Positions 1 to 8,631 of a stretch of 58,150 bases of DNA are shown here, piece by piece. The first letter of the stretch is position 1. Each line of letters starts with the position of its first letter. The translations under genes and the position numbers were made by a program. The DNA comes from an uncultured Azohydromonas sp. (GTDB lineage Bacteria > Pseudomonadota > Gammaproteobacteria > Burkholderiales > Burkholderiaceae_C). The notes below the pieces were generated by a model that was not told the origin of the DNA, did not search any database, and saw nothing but the letters and a program-made list of their open reading frames with translations. Where the stretch lies: NCBI RefSeq assembly GCF_937926365.1, contig NZ_CALAOH010000052.1, positions 1-58,150 of the forward strand, read 5' to 3'.

Positions 1-305
1 AGGTGGACGGCGGCGCCGTGGAGAACGTCTACCGCATGCAGGTGATGAACGCCGCGGAATCGGCGCAGACCTACACCGTCACGGCCGAGGGACTGCCGGG
101 GCTGGCGCTGGCCGAGCCGGTGGTGCTCAAACTCGGCCCGGCCGAGGCGCACTGGGCCACCATCGCGCTGCGCGTACCGCCGGAGACGGCGGCCGCCACG
201 CCACCCGGCGCGCACGAGATCCACTTCACCATCGAGCGCCAGGCGCACGGCGGCGAGGCCGTGCACAGCGTGGTGGAGAAGTCCACCTTCATGCTGCCGC
301 GCTGA
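1..305 (+). CDS. ccoG: Cytochrome c oxidase accessory protein CcoG (RdxA/FixG), C-terminal end
   Basis: Partial gene entering from the left edge; only the last ~100 residues are present, in the frame starting at base 3. The visible part reads 'ENVYRMQVMNAAESAQTY' and ends 'STFMLPR'. This matches the C-terminal Ig-like domain that closes CcoG/FixG proteins, membrane iron-sulfur proteins needed to assemble cbb3-type cytochrome c oxidase. The ferredoxin-like cluster motifs and membrane segments would lie upstream and cannot be checked. A microaerobic respiration gene fits the FNR-like sites further right. Family assignment rests on this one domain, so confidence is moderate. Confidence 0.7.
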   Translation, partial: VDGGAVENVYRMQVMNAAESAQTYTVTAEGLPGLALAEPVVLKLGPAEAHWATIALRVPPETAAATPPGAHEIHFTIERQAHGGEAVHSVVEKSTFMLPR

Positions 306-331
306 GTTGCCATCGCGACCAAGAGTGCGGC

Positions 332-413
332 CATGCCCGCGAAGGCGGGCCTCCACGCGGACCGCGACGCCGCCCAGGGCCCCCCGTGGACACCCACCCT
401 CGCGGGTATGACG
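332..413. repeat. Interspersed palindromic repeat, copy 1
   Basis: Intergenic element between ccoG and glgC. It begins with the motif 'CATGCCCGCGAAGGCGGGC' and ends with 'CTCGCGGGTATGACGG', so its two ends form an imperfect inverted repeat. The same element recurs at 9937-10018 and, in the other orientation, at 20884-20980. It holds no gene. Such REP-like units are common between genes in this group of bacteria; mobility is not shown here. Confidence 0.7.
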
Positions 414-572
414 GCGTTTTCAAGTCACTTTCCTGGATTGGAGTCAGGGCGCCGCAGGCGCCCTTTTTCCTTGGCCGAGCCCAGCCACGGGTTCCGGGCA
501 TCTCCCGGGGCCTTCGAGCATGCTGCAGGGCACAACGTTTGCCGCACTTGCTGACTACAAACAGGAGAGCAC

Positions 573-1832
573 ATGCCGGTAAACGATCTTGCGCGCACGC
601 TTGAATTGCCCAAGCGGGCGGTGGCGCTGGTGTTGGCAGGCGGCCGGGGGACGCGGCTCAAGCAACTCACCGACCGGCGTGCCAAACCGGCCGTGTACTT
701 TGGCGGCAAGTTCCGCATCGTCGATTTCGCGCTCTCCAACTGCCTGAACTCCGGTATCCGCCGCATCGGCGTCATCACCCAGTACAAGAGCCACAGCCTG
801 CTGCGCCACCTGCAGCGCGGCTGGGCCTTCCTGAAGGCGGAGATGAACGAGTTCGTGGACCTGCTGCCGGCGCAGCAGCGCATCGACGAGGAAAACTGGT
901 ACCGCGGCACGGCCGACGCGGTCTACCAGAACCAGGACATCATCGACAGCTACCGGCCCGACTACGTGGTCGTCCTCGCCGGCGACCACGTCTACCGGAT
1001 GAACTACGCCGTGATGCTGGCCGACCACGTGGCCAGCGGCGCGGAGTGCACGGTGGGCTGCATCGAGGTGCCACGCGCCGATGCCAGCGGCTTCGGCGTG
1101 ATGGCGGTGGACAACGACTGGCGCATCACGGACTTCGTCGAGAAACCCGCCGACCCGCCGCCCATGCCCGGGCAGCCCAACACCGCGCTGGCGAGCATGG
1201 GCATCTACATCTTCAACCGCGAGTACCTTTTCAAGGAGCTGGAGCGCGACGTGCAGGACGAGGCCTCCGGGCACGACTTCGGCCATGACGTGATCCCGCG
1301 CGCGGTGCGCCAGGGCGTGGCGATGGCGCATCCCTTCAGCCGCAGCGGCGTGGTGGGCGGCGGCGGCGAGCCCTACTGGCGCGACGTGGGCACCATCGAC
1401 GCGTACTGGGACGCCAACATCGACCTCACGGCGGCGCGCCCGCTGCTGGACCTGTACGACCAGCGCTGGCCGATCCTGACCTTCCAGCCCCAGCTGCCGC
1501 CGGCCAAGTTCATATCCGAGGGCCGCCCGGACTGTGGCAGCGCCACGGACTCCCTGGTGTCCGGCGGCTGCATCGTGGCCGGGCGCGTGACGCGCTCGGT
1601 GCTGTTCTCCAGCGTGCGCATCGACGCCGGCGCCCAGGCCGAGCACAGCGTGATGCTGCCCTATGTGCAACTCGGTCGCGACGTGCGCCTGAAGCGCGTG
1701 GTGATCGACCGCGGCTGCGTGATTCCGGACGGCATGGTCATCGGCGAGGACCCGGCGGAAGACGCGCGCCGCTTCGAGCGCACCGACCAGGGCATCACGC
1801 TGGTGACGCGGGAGATGCTGGCGAGGTTGTGA
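573..1832 (+). CDS. glgC: Glucose-1-phosphate adenylyltransferase (ADP-glucose pyrophosphorylase)
   Basis: 419 residues, the usual GlgC length. It makes ADP-glucose from glucose-1-phosphate and ATP, the committed step of bacterial glycogen synthesis. The N-terminus has the nucleotidyltransferase signature 'LVLAGGRGTRLKQLTDRRAKPAV', in which residues after the GGRGTRL loop bind the nucleotide; 'YRGTADAVYQN' and 'AGDHVYRMNY' are also classical GlgC motifs. The C-terminal third has the left-handed beta-helix pattern. The start is set by 'CAGGAGAG' about 5 bases before ATG. No other glycogen gene (glgA, glgB, glgX) is beside it, so it appears solitary here. The next gene is convergent on the other strand. 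Confidence 0.96.
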   Translation: MPVNDLARTLELPKRAVALVLAGGRGTRLKQLTDRRAKPAVYFGGKFRIVDFALSNCLNSGIRRIGVITQYKSHSLLRHLQRGWAFLKAEMNEFVDLLPAQQRIDEENWYRGTADAVYQNQDIIDSYRPDYVVVLAGDHVYRMNYAVMLADHVASGAECTVGCIEVPRADASGFGVMAVDNDWRITDFVEKPADPPPMPGQPNTALASMGIYIFNREYLFKELERDVQDEASGHDFGHDVIPRAVRQGVAMAHPFSRSGVVGGGGEPYWRDVGTIDAYWDANIDLTAARPLLDLYDQRWPILTFQPQLPPAKFISEGRPDCGSATDSLVSGGCIVAGRVTRSVLFSSVRIDAGAQAEHSVMLPYVQLGRDVRLKRVVIDRGCVIPDGMVIGEDPAEDARRFERTDQGITLVTREMLARL

Positions 1833-1893
1833 GCTCACGCCCGAGCACTGCGGCGGAAGCCGGCCTGCAGGCCCCCTCCCGCCACCATCGGCC

Positions 1894-3396
1894 TCACTCC
1901 CTCATCGCTGCCCGCGCCTTCCCTTCCAAGTGCACCGCCGGCACCCGTGTCGCCATCCAGGCGCCGAAAGCCACGCACACCGCCAGCACGCCATAGACGA
2001 CGTGAAAGGCGCGCGTGAGCGCCTGCGGCGGCAGGTCCACTGACAGCGCCGCCGGCGCCGCGCCCTCGCCGCCCGGCGCCACGCGCAGGAGCACGAAGGC
2101 CAGGCCACCGAAGATGGCGGTGCCCAGCGAGGCGCCCAGCGAACGCGTGAGCGCCACCAGCCCCGCGGCGGCGCCCAGGCGCGCGGGGCCGGCCAGCACC
2201 TGCGTGGCCAGCTGCGCGCTGGCCATCACGGTGCCGAAACCCAGCCCCACCACCCCCGAGGCCGCGGCCAGCAGGTGCGGCGATGGCGGTGCCAGCGCCA
2301 GCACGCCCAGCGCCACGGCGGCCAGCGCCAGCCCGTAAGGCGGCGTGCGCGTGGGCAGCGCGGTGCGCGCGGTGATGCGGCCGTTGAGCGTGGAACCAAC
2401 CACCAGCCCCATGGTCAGCGGCAGCATCTGCAGCCCGGCATCGGCGGCGCTGGCGCCATGCCCCAACTGGAGCTGGATTGGCAGCAGGAACACCAGCGCG
2501 AACATGCTCGCGGCGAACACCAGCACCGTGCCGCAGAGCCAGCCCACGCCCGGCAGCCGCAGCAGGTCCAGCGGCAGGAACGGCGCCGGATGGTGCCGCT
2601 GCTGGCGCAACAGCAGCGCGCCCGCGACGAGGCCGCCCAGCACCAGCGCCACGCTGGTGGCCGACAGCCAGTGGAAGCGGTGCCCCGCCAGGCTGAACCA
2701 CAACAGCGCCGCCACGGCGGTGAGCACGAACAGCAGCACGCCCCAGGGGTCGGTGGGCGCGCCGCGCAGCGCCAGGTGCGGGCTGGACGGCAAGCGCCAC
2801 ACGCGCCAGGCCGCCAGCGCGCACAGCGGCACGTTGGCCAGGAACAGCCAGCGCCAGTCGGCGTGGTGCACCACCAGCCCGCCGATCACCGGCCCGCCCA
2901 CGCTGGAGGCGGTGAAGACGATCGCGAAGTAGGCCTGGTAGCGCGGACGCAGGCGCGGCGGCACCAGCTCACCGATGAGTGACTGCGACAGCACCATCAG
3001 TCCGCCACCGCCCAACCCCTGCAACAACCGCGCCGCCACCAGCTGGCCCATGCCCCGCGCCAGGCCGCAGGCCAGCGAGCCCAGCGCGAACACCGCCAGC
3101 GCGGCCAGCAGCATGTCGCGGCGCCCGAAGCGGTCGCCCAGCCGGCCGTACACCGGCGCCATCACGGTGGCGGCGATGAGGTAACCGATGGCGATCCAGG
3201 CCGAGTCGCCCAGATCCTGGAAGTCCGCGGCGATGCGCGGCGTGGCCGTGGCCAGCAGCGTTTGGTCCACCGCGGCGAGGAACATGGGCAGCATCACCGC
3301 GCCGAACAGCGCCAGCACCGCCTGCCGCGACGGTGCCCCGTCGGGCGCGGAGGGGGCCAAGGCGGGCGGCTGCGGCGGGTTCAGCGTGGGGGGCAT
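1894..3396 (-). CDS. MFS drug-efflux transporter, DHA2 (EmrB/QacA) type
   Basis: About 500 residues from the ATG that gives MPPTLNPPQ. Inner-membrane proton-coupled exporter of the 14-helix DHA2 family. Family motifs are visible: 'AVDQTLLATATPRIAADF' in helix 1 (motif D1), 'GRLGDRFGRRDMLL' (motif A) between helices 2 and 3, and 'GPVIGGLVV' (motif C, antiporter signature) in helix 5. Repeated hydrophobic segments run along the chain. A longer reading frame extends upstream, but the ATG chosen sits just before the Pro-rich cytoplasmic tail and first helix. It is divergent from phaC across about 430 bases. The substrate cannot be told from sequence. Confidence 0.88.
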   Translation of the reverse strand: MPPTLNPPQPPALAPSAPDGAPSRQAVLALFGAVMLPMFLAAVDQTLLATATPRIAADFQDLGDSAWIAIGYLIAATVMAPVYGRLGDRFGRRDMLLAALAVFALGSLACGLARGMGQLVAARLLQGLGGGGLMVLSQSLIGELVPPRLRPRYQAYFAIVFTASSVGGPVIGGLVVHHADWRWLFLANVPLCALAAWRVWRLPSSPHLALRGAPTDPWGVLLFVLTAVAALLWFSLAGHRFHWLSATSVALVLGGLVAGALLLRQQRHHPAPFLPLDLLRLPGVGWLCGTVLVFAASMFALVFLLPIQLQLGHGASAADAGLQMLPLTMGLVVGSTLNGRITARTALPTRTPPYGLALAAVALGVLALAPPSPHLLAAASGVVGLGFGTVMASAQLATQVLAGPARLGAAAGLVALTRSLGASLGTAIFGGLAFVLLRVAPGGEGAAPAALSVDLPPQALTRAFHVVYGVLAVCVAFGAWMATRVPAVHLEGKARAAMRE

Positions 3397-3824
3397 GCGG
3401 GCGTGGTTGCAAGCCACATGCCGGGGCCACGGGCATGCGCTATTTCCCGTCACGGTGCCGCCATTCAAATGTCCACGGCCATTGAACGCGGGTTGCCGAA
3501 GCGCCCCGGCCCGGCCAAATCGGCATGCAAGGCCAATTAGCGCGCAGTTTTTCACTGCATGCGCCGCGCTTCCAAACGGCCCGAACACTGTTGATGCACG
3601 TCAAGCGTGCCGGCCGTGCCACGCCTCAGCATGCGGACCGCCGCACCCCGGACCGGCCGCGCGCCTCGCGAGCTCGGCTGCGGCATCAACCGAATATTCC
3701 CGGCGGCGCATATGCCAAGCATTGCACCGCAACATGAAATTGGCGGCATTTAGCGGGCATTTTGACTTTTTGCTCTCCCGCAATGCATTCATAGTCCCGC
3801 CACCGACCCTTTCGATATTGATCG
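3397..3824. other. Divergent intergenic region between the MFS gene and phaC
   Basis: About 430 bases with no convincing gene and visibly less GC-rich than its flanks, as expected for a promoter region. It contains an FNR/ANR-like box (listed separately). A 'TTGACT' at about 3768 is followed by AT-rich DNA, but I could not assign a clean -10 at proper spacing. No terminator or repeat was seen. Confidence 0.5.
3591..3604. promoter_or_regulatory. FNR/ANR-like box upstream of phaC
   Basis: The 14-mer TTGATGCACGTCAA matches the palindromic FNR/ANR consensus TTGAT-N4-ATCAA at 9 of 10 defined positions. It lies about 220-250 bp before phaC and about 195 bp before the divergent MFS gene. I found no well-placed -10 element 21-22 bp from it on either strand, so its target is uncertain. 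Confidence 0.4.
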
Positions 3825-5732
3825 ATGTCCAGACAGCGACGAACGATGCCCGAACAACAGCAATCCCCTGGCAGCAATACCGCCGCGATCCTGCCCACGA
3901 TCCAGGCACTGGCCACGATGCCCCTCCCGGCGAAGGCCGCGCCCGCGGCGCAGCCGGCCGGCGCGAGCCCCGGCAAGGCTCAACTGGCCGCGCAGCAGCT
4001 CGACGAGACGGCGCATGCGCTGCTGTCGCGGGCAGCGCTGGGCCTGTCGCCCATCAGCCTGGCGCTGGCCTGGGCCGACTGGGCGATGCACCTGGCGGTC
4101 TCGCCGGGCCGGCAGTCCATGCTGGCGCAGCAGGCGGTGCGGCTGACGGCCGATTTGTTGCCGTCACAACCCGGCACCGCCCAGGCACCCGAACGCGACG
4201 ACCGCTTCCGCGACCCGGCCTGGCAGCAGTGGCCCTTCCAGCAGCTCAAGTCCGGCTACCAGGCCGCCTGTGCATGGTGGGAGCAGGCGGTGAAGGTCGA
4301 GGGCGTGGCGAACCACCACGCGCACCTGGTGAACTTCTTCACCCGCCAGTGGCTGGATGCGGTCTCTCCCTCCAACTTCGCCCAGACCAACCCGCTGGTG
4401 CTGCAGGCCGTGCGCGAGACCGGCGGCAGCAACCTGGCGCAGGGCGCGCAGCTGCTGGCCCAGGACCTGGCGCGGCAGGCCGCCAAGGGCGCGCAGGCCG
4501 ACGCCCCGCTGCAGCCGCTGCCCTACGCCGTGGGCGTGGACGTGGCCGTGACGCCGGGCAAGGTGGTCTATCGCAACCACCTCATCGAGCTCATCCGCTA
4601 CGAGCCCACCACCGCCACGGTGCATCCGGAGCCGGTGCTGATCGTGCCCTCGTGCATCATGAAGTACTACATCCTGGACCTCTCGCCCGGGAACTCCATG
4701 GTGCGCTACTTGGTGGGCCAGGGGCACACGGTCTACATCATTTCCTGGCGCAACCCCGACACCGCCGACCGCGACCTGGGCATGCGCGACTACTTGCGCA
4801 GCGGCGTGATGGACGCCATGGCCGCGGTGGCGCACACCAGCGGCGCGCGCCGCGTGCATGCCGCGGGCTACTGCCTGGGCGGCACCTTCCTGGCGATCGT
4901 GGCGGCGGCGCTGGCCGGCCAAGCGGCCGCCGCGCCGGCCGAGGCGCACCCGCTGCGCCGCCATGGCGACATCGCCGACCTGCCCGCGCTGGCCAGCATC
5001 ACGCTGTTGACCACGCTCACCGACTTCAGCGAGCCTGGCGAGCTGGGCGTGTTCATCGACGACGACCAGCTGCGCACGCTGCGCGAGGAGATGGCGCGCA
5101 CGGGCTTCCTCAGCGGGCGCCAGATGGCCGGCACCTTCCAGTTCATCGGCTCGCGCGACCTGATCTGGACGCGCAACGTGCGCCGCTACCTGCTGGGCGA
5201 GCAGGAGCGTCCCAACGACCTCATGAGCTGGAACTCTGACGCCACGCGGCTGCCCGAGCGCATGCACTCGGAGTACCTGCAGTCGCTGTACCTGAACAAC
5301 GCGCTGGCCACGGGCCGCTACCGCGTGGGCGACGTGGCGGTGGCGCTGTCGGACATCCACGCCCCGCTGTTCGTGGTGGGCACGGCGCGCGACCACGTGG
5401 CGCCGTGGAAGTCGGTCTACAGGATTCACCTGCTCACCGACACCGACACCACCTTCGTGCTGGCCAGCGGCGGGCACAACGCGGGCGTCGTCTCCGAGCC
5501 CGGGCATGCGCGGCGCAGCTACCAGATGGCCCAGCGCGCGCGCGGCCAGGGCTACGTCACGCCCGAGGACTACGCCGCCACGGCGCCCATGCACGAGGGA
5601 TCGTGGTGGGAGGCGTGGAGCGCCTGGCTGGCCGAGCATTCCGGGCCGCGTGTGGCCGCCGAGCCCATTCCCGCCGACATGGCATTGGAGGATGCCCCGG
5701 GCCAGTACGTGCACCAGCGCTATGCGGACTGA
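3825..5732 (+). CDS. phaC: Class I poly(3-hydroxyalkanoate) synthase
   Basis: 635 residues, normal for class I PhaC. It polymerises short-chain 3-hydroxyacyl-CoA into PHA on the granule surface. The N-terminal half carries the PhaC N domain ('VSPSNFAQTNPLVLQA'). The alpha/beta-hydrolase core has the lipase-like box 'GYCLGG' with the nucleophile Cys near residue 350, Asp near 523 ('TARDHVAPW') and His near 551 ('SGGHNAGVV'). 'VPSCIMKYYILDLSPGNSMV' is a hallmark PhaC stretch. An in-frame ATG at 3846 (MPEQQQ) is an alternative start; neither has a strong ribosome site. It is followed by an overlapping small gene, then fabI, pta and ackA, so carbon storage and acetyl-CoA/acetate overflow are grouped. 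No phaA or phaB is adjacent. Confidence 0.95.
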   Translation: MSRQRRTMPEQQQSPGSNTAAILPTIQALATMPLPAKAAPAAQPAGASPGKAQLAAQQLDETAHALLSRAALGLSPISLALAWADWAMHLAVSPGRQSMLAQQAVRLTADLLPSQPGTAQAPERDDRFRDPAWQQWPFQQLKSGYQAACAWWEQAVKVEGVANHHAHLVNFFTRQWLDAVSPSNFAQTNPLVLQAVRETGGSNLAQGAQLLAQDLARQAAKGAQADAPLQPLPYAVGVDVAVTPGKVVYRNHLIELIRYEPTTATVHPEPVLIVPSCIMKYYILDLSPGNSMVRYLVGQGHTVYIISWRNPDTADRDLGMRDYLRSGVMDAMAAVAHTSGARRVHAAGYCLGGTFLAIVAAALAGQAAAAPAEAHPLRRHGDIADLPALASITLLTTLTDFSEPGELGVFIDDDQLRTLREEMARTGFLSGRQMAGTFQFIGSRDLIWTRNVRRYLLGEQERPNDLMSWNSDATRLPERMHSEYLQSLYLNNALATGRYRVGDVAVALSDIHAPLFVVGTARDHVAPWKSVYRIHLLTDTDTTFVLASGGHNAGVVSEPGHARRSYQMAQRARGQGYVTPEDYAATAPMHEGSWWEAWSAWLAEHSGPRVAAEPIPADMALEDAPGQYVHQRYAD

Positions 5733-6135
5733 GGCCCACACCGCGCTGCTGGGCGAGCGCCCCGACACCGACCTCGTGCACCGGCTGGAGGCCGAGCTGC
5801 GCACGCTGCAGGGGCGCATCCAGCAGCTCGCCCTCGCGCTGCGCGCGCCGCTGCAGACCGACGCCGACGTGGAACGGATCCTGCAGCGCGCGCCCGCGCC
5901 GCCGGTGGCGGTGGAGCGGCGCAGCGAAGGCGGCGCACGCAACTATCGCGGCCCCGAGCGGCGCACGGCCCACCTGTGGGACGAGCTGCGCGCGCTGCTG
6001 GTGCTGCGCTACCAGCTGTGCAGCCGCCTGGTCGCCGCGGTGGGCGCGCCCGCCGTGCGCGACCTGCTGTCCGCCGCCGATGCCCAGCTTCAACGCGAAG
6101 GTTTCAGCGGCACCCCGGCGGGCATGGCGCTGTAG
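5722..6135 (+). CDS. Small hypothetical protein overlapping the phaC 3' end
   Basis: 137 residues; its ATG lies inside the last codons of phaC (11-base overlap), which implies translational coupling. The N-terminal third is a helix rich in Leu/Glu/Gln ('LVHRLEAELRTLQGRIQQLALAL') that looks like a short coiled coil. A charged linker 'RRSEGGARNYRGPERR' follows, then a second helical part. No signal peptide or membrane segment is visible. I do not recognise the family. Its tight link to phaC makes a PHA-granule or synthase-associated role reasonable but unproven. An alternative is an unrelated gene that merely overlaps. Confidence 0.6.
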   Translation: MRTEAHTALLGERPDTDLVHRLEAELRTLQGRIQQLALALRAPLQTDADVERILQRAPAPPVAVERRSEGGARNYRGPERRTAHLWDELRALLVLRYQLCSRLVAAVGAPAVRDLLSAADAQLQREGFSGTPAGMAL

Positions 6136-6160
6136 CCCAGGGCTCACCTTCACCGACCCG

Positions 6161-6195
6161 GGAATGCCGGCCGCGCGCCGCGCGGCCGGCATTCC
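6161..6195. repeat. Perfect 17+1+17 bp palindrome between the phaC unit and fabI
   Basis: The arms start GGAATGCCGGCCGCGCG and are repeated exactly in reverse complement around a single central base. It sits 26 bases after the small phaC-linked gene. There is no T-run on either side, so it is not a classical intrinsic terminator. It may form a very stable RNA hairpin that ends or protects the phaC transcript. Confidence 0.75.
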
Positions 6196-6253
6196 GTGTT
6201 CGACCACACCGTTTCCTTCCGGGAACCCTCAACCCAACTATTACGAGGACACC

Positions 6254-7072
6254 ATGGACCAAGCCATCAACACCGCCTCCCTCACCAACGACGTGACCCA
6301 GCGCCTGTCGCGCCTGGGGCTCGCGGGCAAGAAGGGCCTCGTCGTGGGCGTCGCCAACGAGCACAGCATCGCCTGGGGCTGTGCCGAGCTGGCCAAGCTG
6401 CAGGGCGCCGAGGTGGTGGTTTCCTGCCTCAACGAAAAGGCCATGCGCTTCGTGTCGCCGCTGACCGAGCCCGCGGGCATCCCGCTCAAACCCTGCAACG
6501 TCGAGAACCCCGGCGAGCTGCAGGCGCTGGTGGACTTCGCCATCGAGAAGCTGGGCCGGCTGGACTTCATCGTCCACTCCATCGCCTGGGCGCCGCTGGA
6601 GGATCTGCACGGCCGCGTCATCGACAGCTCCTCCACCGGCTTCGCGCGCGCGATGGAAGTTTCCTGCCACTCGCTGGCCGAGCTGGCCAAGCTGTGCGCG
6701 CCGCACATGACGCGGGGCGGCGCCATCGTGACCATGAGCTACCTGGGCGCCGACGAGGCCGTGCCGCACTACGGGCTGATGGGCCCGGTCAAGGCGGCGC
6801 TGGAGTCGCTGGTGCGCTACATGGCGGTGGAGCTGGGCCCGCAGGGCATTCGCGTGCACGCGGTCTCGCCGGGCCCGATCCACACCCGCGCCGCCTCGGG
6901 CATCGCCGGCTTCGACGAGCTCATGGCCAGCGCCGTGGCCAAGTCGCCGCTGGGCCGCGCCGTGACGCTGGACGAGATCGCGCAGCTCACGAGCTTCCTG
7001 TGCAGCGACGCGGCCTCCGGCATGACGGGCCAGACCATCTACGTGGACGCCGGCTGCCACGCGGTAGCTTGA
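6254..7072 (+). CDS. fabI: Enoyl-[acyl-carrier-protein] reductase (NADH), FabI
   Basis: 272 residues from the ATG at 6254, preceded by 'GAGGAC'. It performs the last reduction of fatty-acid elongation. It has the FabI version of the nucleotide-binding fold ('GVANEHSIAWGCAELAK'). The catalytic tyrosines are in 'SYLGADEAVPHYGLMGPVK', where the last Tyr and Lys give the Tyr-X6-Lys spacing of FabI. The C-terminal 'GMTGQTIYVDAGCHAV' is typical. It lies between the phaC pair and the maoC-pta/ackA pair. FabI beside these genes recurs in other proteobacteria (general knowledge), so this copy may be a cluster-specific paralogue rather than the only housekeeping enzyme. Confidence 0.93.
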   Translation: MDQAINTASLTNDVTQRLSRLGLAGKKGLVVGVANEHSIAWGCAELAKLQGAEVVVSCLNEKAMRFVSPLTEPAGIPLKPCNVENPGELQALVDFAIEKLGRLDFIVHSIAWAPLEDLHGRVIDSSSTGFARAMEVSCHSLAELAKLCAPHMTRGGAIVTMSYLGADEAVPHYGLMGPVKAALESLVRYMAVELGPQGIRVHAVSPGPIHTRAASGIAGFDELMASAVAKSPLGRAVTLDEIAQLTSFLCSDAASGMTGQTIYVDAGCHAVA

Positions 7073-7085
7073 GCAACTTGTTTCC

Positions 7086-7160
7086 CCGTTCGCCCTGAGC
7101 CCGTCGAAGGGCCTGCAGCCCCGCCGTGCGGCAGGGCTTCGACAGGCTCGGCCCGAACGG
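7086..7160. repeat. Long imperfect inverted repeat (intergenic element)
   Basis: Arms of about 24 bases, 'CCGTTCGCCCTGAGCC...GTCGAAG' and its near complement ending 'GCCCGAACGG', enclose a GC-rich loop. This resembles the widespread 'GTTCGCCCTGAGCCTGTCGAAG' intergenic palindrome of beta- and gammaproteobacteria. It ends 33 bases before the maoC-pta start. Confidence 0.7.
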
Positions 7161-7193
7161 GATACAGAACAACGATCAACAGGACATGAACCC

Positions 7194-8627
7194 ATGAACG
7201 CCCTGCACGACACCGAGTACATCGAGAACGTCACCTACGACGAGATCAGCGTTGGCCAGACCGCCAGCCTGACGCGCACCATCACCGGCGAGGACATCCA
7301 GGCCTTCGCCGCCGTCTCCGGCGACACCAACCCCGCGCACCTCAACGCCGAGTACGCCGCCGACACCCTGTTCCACGGCGTCATCGCCCACGGCATGTGG
7401 GGCGGCTCGCTGATCTCCGCGCTGCTGGGCACGGTCTTCCCCGGCCCGGGCACCATCTACCTGGAACAGGACCTGCACTTCACCAAGCCCGTGCGCATCG
7501 CCGACACGCTCACCGTCACGGTGAAGGTCGCGACCAAGGACGACGCCAAGAAGCGCATCGAACTCGACTGCGAGGTCGTGAACCAGAAGGGCGCGTGCGT
7601 GCTCTACGGCAAGGCGCGCGTGCTCCCGCCCACCGCCAAGGTCAAGCTGCCGCGCGACAAGGCGCCCAAGATCCACCTCTTCGACGCCCAGGCGCGGCTG
7701 CGCGCGCTGCTGGCGCTGGGCGCGGACATGCCCGCGGCCAAGTGCGCGGTGGTGCACCCCTGCGACGCCGACTCGCTCTCCGGCGCCATGGACGCGGCCA
7801 AGCTCGACCTGATCGACCCGGTGCTCATCGGCCCGGAGCTGCGCATCCGCCACGTGGCGCAGGAGGCCGGCATCGAGCTGGGCGACGTGCGCATCATCGA
7901 CACGCCCTACTCCGAGGCCGCGGCCGAGAAGGCCGCCGAGCTGGCGGCCAAGGGCGAGGTGGAGATGCTGATGAAGGGCAGCCTGCACACCGACGAGCTC
8001 ATCCACGCCGTGCTGGGGCAGAAGGCGCTGCGCACGGGCCGGCGCATGTCGCACGTGTTCCGCTTCGACGTGCCGCTGTACCGCAAGCCCCTGCTCATCA
8101 CCGATGCGGCGCTCAACATCCAGCCCACGCTGCTGGAGAAGAAGGACATCATCCAGAACGCCATCGACTTCGCGCGCACCATGGGCGTCGAGAAGCCCAA
8201 GGTCGCCATCCTGGCGGCGGTGGAGACGGTCAACCCGGCCATGCCCTCCACGCTGGACGCCGCGGCGCTGTGCAAGATGGCCGACCGCGGCCAGATCAAC
8301 GGCGGCGTGCTCGACGGCCCGCTGGCCTTCGACAACGCGATCTCGGCGCAGGCCGCGTCGATCAAGCACATCGAATCGCCCGTGGCCGGCGACGTGGACA
8401 TCCTGGCCGTGCCCGACCTGGAGGCCGGCAACATGCTCGCCAAGCAGCTGGAGTACCTGGCCGGCGCCAGCGGCTCCGGCGTGGTGCTGGGCGCGCGCGT
8501 GCCCATCGCGCTGACCAGCCGCGCCGACGGCCCGGACGCGCGCGTGGCCTCGGCGCTGCTGGCCAAGCTGGTGGCGCACAACGCGCGGCGCGACCACGCG
8601 CGCAAGAACTGGCACAAGGAGGGCTGA
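7194..8627 (+). CDS. Bifunctional MaoC-type enoyl-CoA hydratase / phosphate acetyltransferase
   Basis: 477 residues with two domains. Residues ~1-150 form a MaoC-like hot-dog hydratase, with the hydratase 2 motif region 'FAAVSGDTNPAHLNAEYA' and 'FHGVIAHGMWGGSL'. Residues ~165-477 form a phosphate acetyl/butyryl-transferase (Pta), with 'HPCDADSLSGAMDAA' and 'GSLHTDELIHAVL'. The Pta part makes acetyl phosphate from acetyl-CoA, which the next gene, acetate kinase, uses to make ATP. The hydratase part may link (R)-3-hydroxyacyl-CoA supply to PHA. The stop is 4 bases from the ackA start, so the two form a transcription unit. The fusion is a known arrangement (MaoC-Pta), not an assembly artefact. 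Confidence 0.9.
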   Translation: MNALHDTEYIENVTYDEISVGQTASLTRTITGEDIQAFAAVSGDTNPAHLNAEYAADTLFHGVIAHGMWGGSLISALLGTVFPGPGTIYLEQDLHFTKPVRIADTLTVTVKVATKDDAKKRIELDCEVVNQKGACVLYGKARVLPPTAKVKLPRDKAPKIHLFDAQARLRALLALGADMPAAKCAVVHPCDADSLSGAMDAAKLDLIDPVLIGPELRIRHVAQEAGIELGDVRIIDTPYSEAAAEKAAELAAKGEVEMLMKGSLHTDELIHAVLGQKALRTGRRMSHVFRFDVPLYRKPLLITDAALNIQPTLLEKKDIIQNAIDFARTMGVEKPKVAILAAVETVNPAMPSTLDAAALCKMADRGQINGGVLDGPLAFDNAISAQAASIKHIESPVAGDVDILAVPDLEAGNMLAKQLEYLAGASGSGVVLGARVPIALTSRADGPDARVASALLAKLVAHNARRDHARKNWHKEG

Positions 8628-8631
8628 AGCG

